A model generated the notes under the pieces. It had not been told where the DNA came from. It ran no database searches and saw nothing but the letters and a program-made list of their open reading frames with translations. From assembly GCA_030036915.1 (NCBI GenBank), contig JASHSC010000666.1, forward strand, positions 1 through 5,672: a stretch of 5,672 nt of DNA, read 5' to 3'. A program made the position numbers and the translations under genes. Within the stretch, counting starts at the first letter, position 1. Each line of letters starts with the position of its first letter. Below, piece after piece: positions 3,886-5,672 of this stretch. The stretch comes from Terriglobia bacterium. Lineage in GTDB: Bacteria; Acidobacteriota; Terriglobia; UBA7540.

Positions 3886-5672
3886 ATGCGCACACGGTAT
3901 CCATACGGAAAATTCGGGCAAGTTTGTGGGCTCATGGCGTGCCTGGTCTGGATGAGTGTCAGCCTGTGGGCCCAGACCACGGGAACGGGAAACATATCCG
4001 GAACCATTACAGACGCCACGGGCGCGGTGGTCCCCGGCGCACAAATTGTGGCCACGCAAACCGCCACCGGCATTTCCCACACTGCCAGTGCGGACTCCAA
4101 AGGATACTTCGTAATTTCGTCACTCCAAATCGGCGAATACGACGTCAAGGTCTCGTGCTCGGGGTTCAGCACGGTGGACCGCAAGGGCATTGTCTTGACG
4201 GCGGACACCACCGTGGCCGTCAATATCGCCTTATCGGTTGGAGCGACCACGCAGACCATCACCGTAACCGGAGAGTCGCCCGCACTTCAAACTGAAAGTG
4301 GCGCCGTGAATACCCTGGTCACCGGCCGACAGGTGCAGGAACTGGCGCTGAACGGCCGCAACTTCACCCAACTCCTCACTCTGGGCCCGGGTGTAAATTC
4401 TGCGGTCACGGGCGAACGCATGGGAGTGGGGCAGGAAGGCAATCCTCAGATTTCCGTCAACGGCGGCAGGATCAACGACGTGGAATACACCTATGACGGC
4501 ATTCTGGCGATGGATACAGGCGGCAATCGCGGCCTGGATCTGTTTCCGACCATGGAAGCCATTGATGAGGTGCAGATTCACAAGAGCAATTACACAGCGG
4601 ACACGGGAAGCTACGGATACGGGCAAGTGAACCTGGTCACCAAGTCGGGAGGACAGCAGTATCACGGTGCGTTGTATGAAGCCAACGGCAACGCCGCCCT
4701 CGACGGTCGCAACTTTTTCTCCTCTACAGTCAGCCCATTCAACCAGAATATGTTCGGCTATACGATTGGCGGACCGGTCTTCCACTCGCCCAGCAGCCCG
4801 CGGCACGATAAGCTGTTCTTCTTCTGGTCAGAGGGCTGGAACTGGCGGATTGGCCCTGAATACGTCAGCGCCACTGCGCCCCCGCAAAGCGTTTTTACCG
4901 ACACCACTCCCACGCAGTCGCAGCGCCAGGGGATTTTCACCACGACCATCACCAACCCGACCACGGGTGCGCCATTTCCCAACGACACCATCCCGTCAAC
5001 TTCCATCGATCCCAATGCGACGTTCATCCTCGGCAAATTCTTTCCGCTGCCCAACCGGGCGGGCTCACCCAATTATTCCTACTCTTCCGATACCTTCACC
5101 GATTGGCGCGAAGAATTGGGGCGCGTGGATTACCGCATCAGCGACAAGATGTCATTGATGGCTCGGTACGCGCATGACAACTGGTGGGAGAATGAGAGCA
5201 TTTTGGTGGGCACGTATACCGACTTCCCCACTACCCCAGGCTTCATCTCCAAACCCGGCCAGAACATGGTGTTGGCGCTGACAAATTCTTTCAGCCCCAG
5301 GACGGTCAACCAGTTTACCGTCGGGTTCTCGCGGAACCATATCACCACCATTCCCGGCGCCGACGCGCAACGCACCGGCCTCAACATCCCCACCATCTTC
5401 AATGACAACAATTTGAACATCATTCCCAGCATCAGCATCTCCGGTTTTGCGGGAGTGGGAGCGACGGGATTCTCCAACAACGCCAACAACCTCTACACCT
5501 ATCGAGACGATTTTACCCGCCAAGAGGGCCAGCACACATTGAAGGCGGGCTTCGATTCCGTCCGCATCCAGAAGTTTGTATTTAATCCCTACACCAACCA
5601 GCAAGGAACGTTCACCTTCAACGGCTCAATCACCGGCAACGCGCTGGCGGATTTTCTTCTCGGCGATACCTA
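3886..5672 (+). CDS. Oar-like TonB-dependent transporter with carboxypeptidase-regulatory-like domain, N-terminal part
   Basis: An open frame of 595 complete codons runs off the right edge; relatives are usually about 1000-1200 residues, so roughly half is present. Residues 1-29 form a signal peptide (R2, R4, K9, hydrophobic 13-28, probable cut LWA/Q). Residues of about 36-120 form a carboxypeptidase-regulatory-like beta-sandwich (ISGTITDATG, VPGA, GYF, GEYDVKV). The plug spans about 125-256, with ELALNGRNF at 152-160 and GQVNLVTKSGG at 246-256. Barrel strands follow, with IGGPVF, KLFFFWSEG, a SDKMSLMARY strand, and NALADFLLGD near the edge. No clear TonB box could be picked out. Known: such proteins sit in the outer membrane and import ligands too large for porins, driven by TonB/ExbBD. 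In Acidobacteriota this subfamily is very abundant and mostly uncharacterised, and many are presumed to take up glycans or peptides. The exported hydrolase upstream on the same strand fits a sugar-related substrate, but this is inference. Confidence 0.9.
   Translation, partial: MRTRYPYGKFGQVCGLMACLVWMSVSLWAQTTGTGNISGTITDATGAVVPGAQIVATQTATGISHTASADSKGYFVISSLQIGEYDVKVSCSGFSTVDRKGIVLTADTTVAVNIALSVGATTQTITVTGESPALQTESGAVNTLVTGRQVQELALNGRNFTQLLTLGPGVNSAVTGERMGVGQEGNPQISVNGGRINDVEYTYDGILAMDTGGNRGLDLFPTMEAIDEVQIHKSNYTADTGSYGYGQVNLVTKSGGQQYHGALYEANGNAALDGRNFFSSTVSPFNQNMFGYTIGGPVFHSPSSPRHDKLFFFWSEGWNWRIGPEYVSATAPPQSVFTDTTPTQSQRQGIFTTTITNPTTGAPFPNDTIPSTSIDPNATFILGKFFPLPNRAGSPNYSYSSDTFTDWREELGRVDYRISDKMSLMARYAHDNWWENESILVGTYTDFPTTPGFISKPGQNMVLALTNSFSPRTVNQFTVGFSRNHITTIPGADAQRTGLNIPTIFNDNNLNIIPSISISGFAGVGATGFSNNANNLYTYRDDFTRQEGQHTLKAGFDSVRIQKFVFNPYTNQQGTFTFNGSITGNALADFLLGDT

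Overview
The window most likely comes from an acidobacterium. The best evidence is the TonB-dependent transporter at the right end, which has a signal peptide, a carboxypeptidase-regulatory-like N-terminal domain, an 'ELALNGRNF' plug motif and an 'ADFLLGD' barrel motif. That combination is heavily expanded in Acidobacteriota. The DNA is moderately GC-rich. The assignment is an inference from family resemblance, not from a marker gene.

Left part, minus strand (1 to about 860). The N-terminal 119 codons of a TROVE-domain protein (bacterial Ro60, Rsr) run off the left edge. Upstream of it on the same strand, in a stretch with no protein gene, are three short segments that share a 20-nt block and fold into stem-loops. 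I interpret them as three tandem Y RNAs, the usual RNA partners of Ro proteins. The copy nearest the gene has D-arm-like and T-arm-like hairpins (a YrlA-type tRNA mimic). The middle copy shows three hairpins in tRNA-like order. The distal copy is a compact bulged hairpin. Two palindromic repeats sharing a related core sit between rsr and the first RNA and between the first and second RNAs.

Middle, plus strand (about 860 to 3648). A non-coding stretch with several AT-rich dyads leads into an exported 805-residue glycoside hydrolase of the GH63/trehalase-like (alpha/alpha)6-barrel group. The acid and base motifs of that group are visible. The true start is at 1231, with a Shine-Dalgarno sequence and a signal peptide, not at the upstream in-frame ATG.

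Right part, plus strand (3649 to 5672). A 237-nt intergenic region carries a candidate promoter overlapped by a dyad and a leader hairpin. It is followed by the first 595 codons of an Oar-like TonB-dependent transporter that runs off the right edge.

How the parts relate: the left cassette looks like RNA quality control (Ro protein plus Y RNAs). The two plus-strand genes look like an outer-membrane transporter beside an exported glycosidase, compatible with glycan use, although each seems to have its own regulatory region. The two halves are divergent and probably functionally unrelated.
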